Positions 5,457 to 5,697 of a DNA stretch of 5,697 bases are shown piece after piece. Under the pieces are notes generated by a model, which saw nothing but the letters and a program-made list of their open reading frames with translations, was not told the origin of the DNA and did not search any database. Position 1 is the first letter of the stretch, and each line of letters starts with the position of its first letter. The stretch comes from Lachnospiraceae bacterium UBA3785 (lineage in GTDB: Bacteria; Bacillota; Clostridia; Lachnospirales; Lachnospiraceae), in NCBI GenBank assembly GCA_002369495.1, contig DFFD01000124.1, forward strand, positions 1-5,697, read 5' to 3'. Position numbers and translations under genes: made by a program.

Positions 5457-5515
5457 ATCTTAAGAAAATCAAAAAAATGCTTGACAGATGAAAGTAGATA
5501 TGATATCTTAAGAAA
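5457..5515 (+). repeat. Two 11-bp direct copies of ATCTTAAGAAA flanking P2
   Basis: Exact copies lie at 5457-5467 and 5505-5515, 48 bp apart. Each contains the 8-bp palindrome TCTTAAGA. The second copy overlaps the P2 -10 box and runs to the expected start site, the first lies in the A-rich DNA upstream of the P2 -35 box. Such paired sites could be a regulator operator, but AT-rich similarity by chance is also possible. Confidence 0.5.
5481..5509 (+). promoter_or_regulatory. rRNA operon promoter P2
   Basis: Perfect TTGACA (5481-5486), a 17-bp spacer and TATCTT (5504-5509, four of six), helped by TG at 5501-5502 (extended -10). A-rich DNA at about 5448-5479 may be an UP element. Predicted start near 5515-5517, about 160 bp before the 16S rRNA. 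The strong -35 with a weak -10 suits a promoter that is highly active but responsive to growth rate. Confidence 0.8.
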
Positions 5516-5678
5516 GTTGCGGCCGATGAGGCCACGCACATTGATAACTGAACAGTGATATACATCAAGACTCGAAAATTCTTTACAAGTTTCGTGAAAC
5601 GGAACAAACCAAAGTAAGTAAGGAAACGGGACAGAGAAACTAATTTTTAGTCAGCTCATCCCTGGACCTGATTGAACA
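5516..5678 (+). other. rRNA operon 5' leader (pre-16S)
   Basis: Transcribed leader between the P2 start and the mature 16S rRNA. It opens with a hairpin built on GGCC (5521-5524) and GGCC (5530-5533) with flanking partial pairing, followed by a boxA-like site and further weak stems such as CGAAA/TTTCG (5573-5577 with 5590-5594). The last 30-40 nt should pair with sequence 3' of the 16S rRNA to form the RNase III processing stem, but that partner is outside the window. No open reading frame here looks real. Confidence 0.7.
5537..5554 (+). promoter_or_regulatory. boxA-like antitermination element of the rRNA leader
   Basis: CACATTGATAACTGAACA resembles the Firmicute rRNA boxA/leader pattern (ending in TTGAAAACTGAACA-type sequence), and lies just after the first leader hairpin, as in a boxB-boxA order. 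In the transcript it would recruit NusB-S10 to keep polymerase from stopping in the untranslated rRNA. Confidence 0.6.
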
Positions 5679-5697
5679 TTTTTCAGAGAGTTCGATC
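5679..5697 (+). rRNA. 16S ribosomal RNA, 5' end only (partial)
   Basis: The window ends in AGAGAGTTCGATC, matching the conserved start of bacterial 16S rRNA (AGAGTTTGATC followed by CTGGCTCAG), with a C in place of one T. By analogy with B. subtilis, whose mature end lies 19 bases before the end of this GATC, the gene starts near 5679; the exact end is uncertain by a few bases. Only about 19 bases are present. The tandem promoters and boxA upstream support the call. Confidence 0.9.

Noticed and set aside
5178..5558. 126-codon plus-strand frame across the end of the DUF5711 gene and the rRNA promoters
   Set aside because: It covers two promoters, A-tracts and the boxA site, has Lys-rich low-complexity composition and no ribosome site of note.
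5243..5607. 98- and 113-codon minus-strand frames in the rRNA promoter region
   Set aside because: They are Phe/Ser-rich because they read the A-tracts in reverse, and they run against the rRNA promoters.

Overview
The window looks like part of the chromosome of a fairly GC-rich member of the Clostridia, most likely a Lachnospiraceae-type Firmicute. The reasons are a long, Bacillus-like signal recognition particle (SRP) RNA, the gene run dnaX-ybaB-recR, an N-terminally anchored protein that I recognise as DUF5711 (seen mainly in this group), strong Shine-Dalgarno sites, and a tandem-promoter rRNA leader. Genus cannot be decided from this sequence.

Left part (1-374). A complete large-form SRP RNA gene lies on the minus strand (about 27-293). 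It has its own near-consensus promoter (301-329) and an intrinsic terminator (20-60). A second promoter (346-374) points the other way and starts the rightward operon, so the two promoters are back to back, 16 bp apart.

Middle (442-5250). Five genes run on the plus strand with very tight spacing: a phosphofructokinase (3-nt gap), dnaX (45-nt gap), ybaB (14-nt overlap), recR (4-nt overlap), and a membrane-anchored, propeller-like DUF5711 protein. No terminator is visible between them, so they are probably one operon that joins a key glycolytic enzyme, the replication clamp loader, a nucleoid-associated protein, a recombination mediator and an uncharacterised cell-surface protein.

Right part (5251-5697). 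This 428-bp stretch without protein genes holds a long imperfect hairpin just after the operon, A-tract DNA, two rRNA-type promoters 103 bp apart (P1 and P2, each with a 17-bp spacer and a TG extension of the -10 box), a hairpin between them, a boxA-like antitermination element, and the first bases of a 16S rRNA gene that runs off the window.

The order SRP RNA - dnaX - ybaB - recR - rRNA operon matches Bacillus subtilis (scr-dnaX-yaaK-recR-yaaL-bofA-rrnA), with three changes: the SRP RNA is inverted, a phosphofructokinase sits in front of dnaX, and yaaL-bofA is replaced by the DUF5711 gene. I see no mobile element, CRISPR array or defence system. The most interesting points are the phosphofructokinase-clamp loader linkage, the mixed cofactor signature of the phosphofructokinase, the DUF5711 protein, and the structured DNA/RNA around the rRNA promoters.
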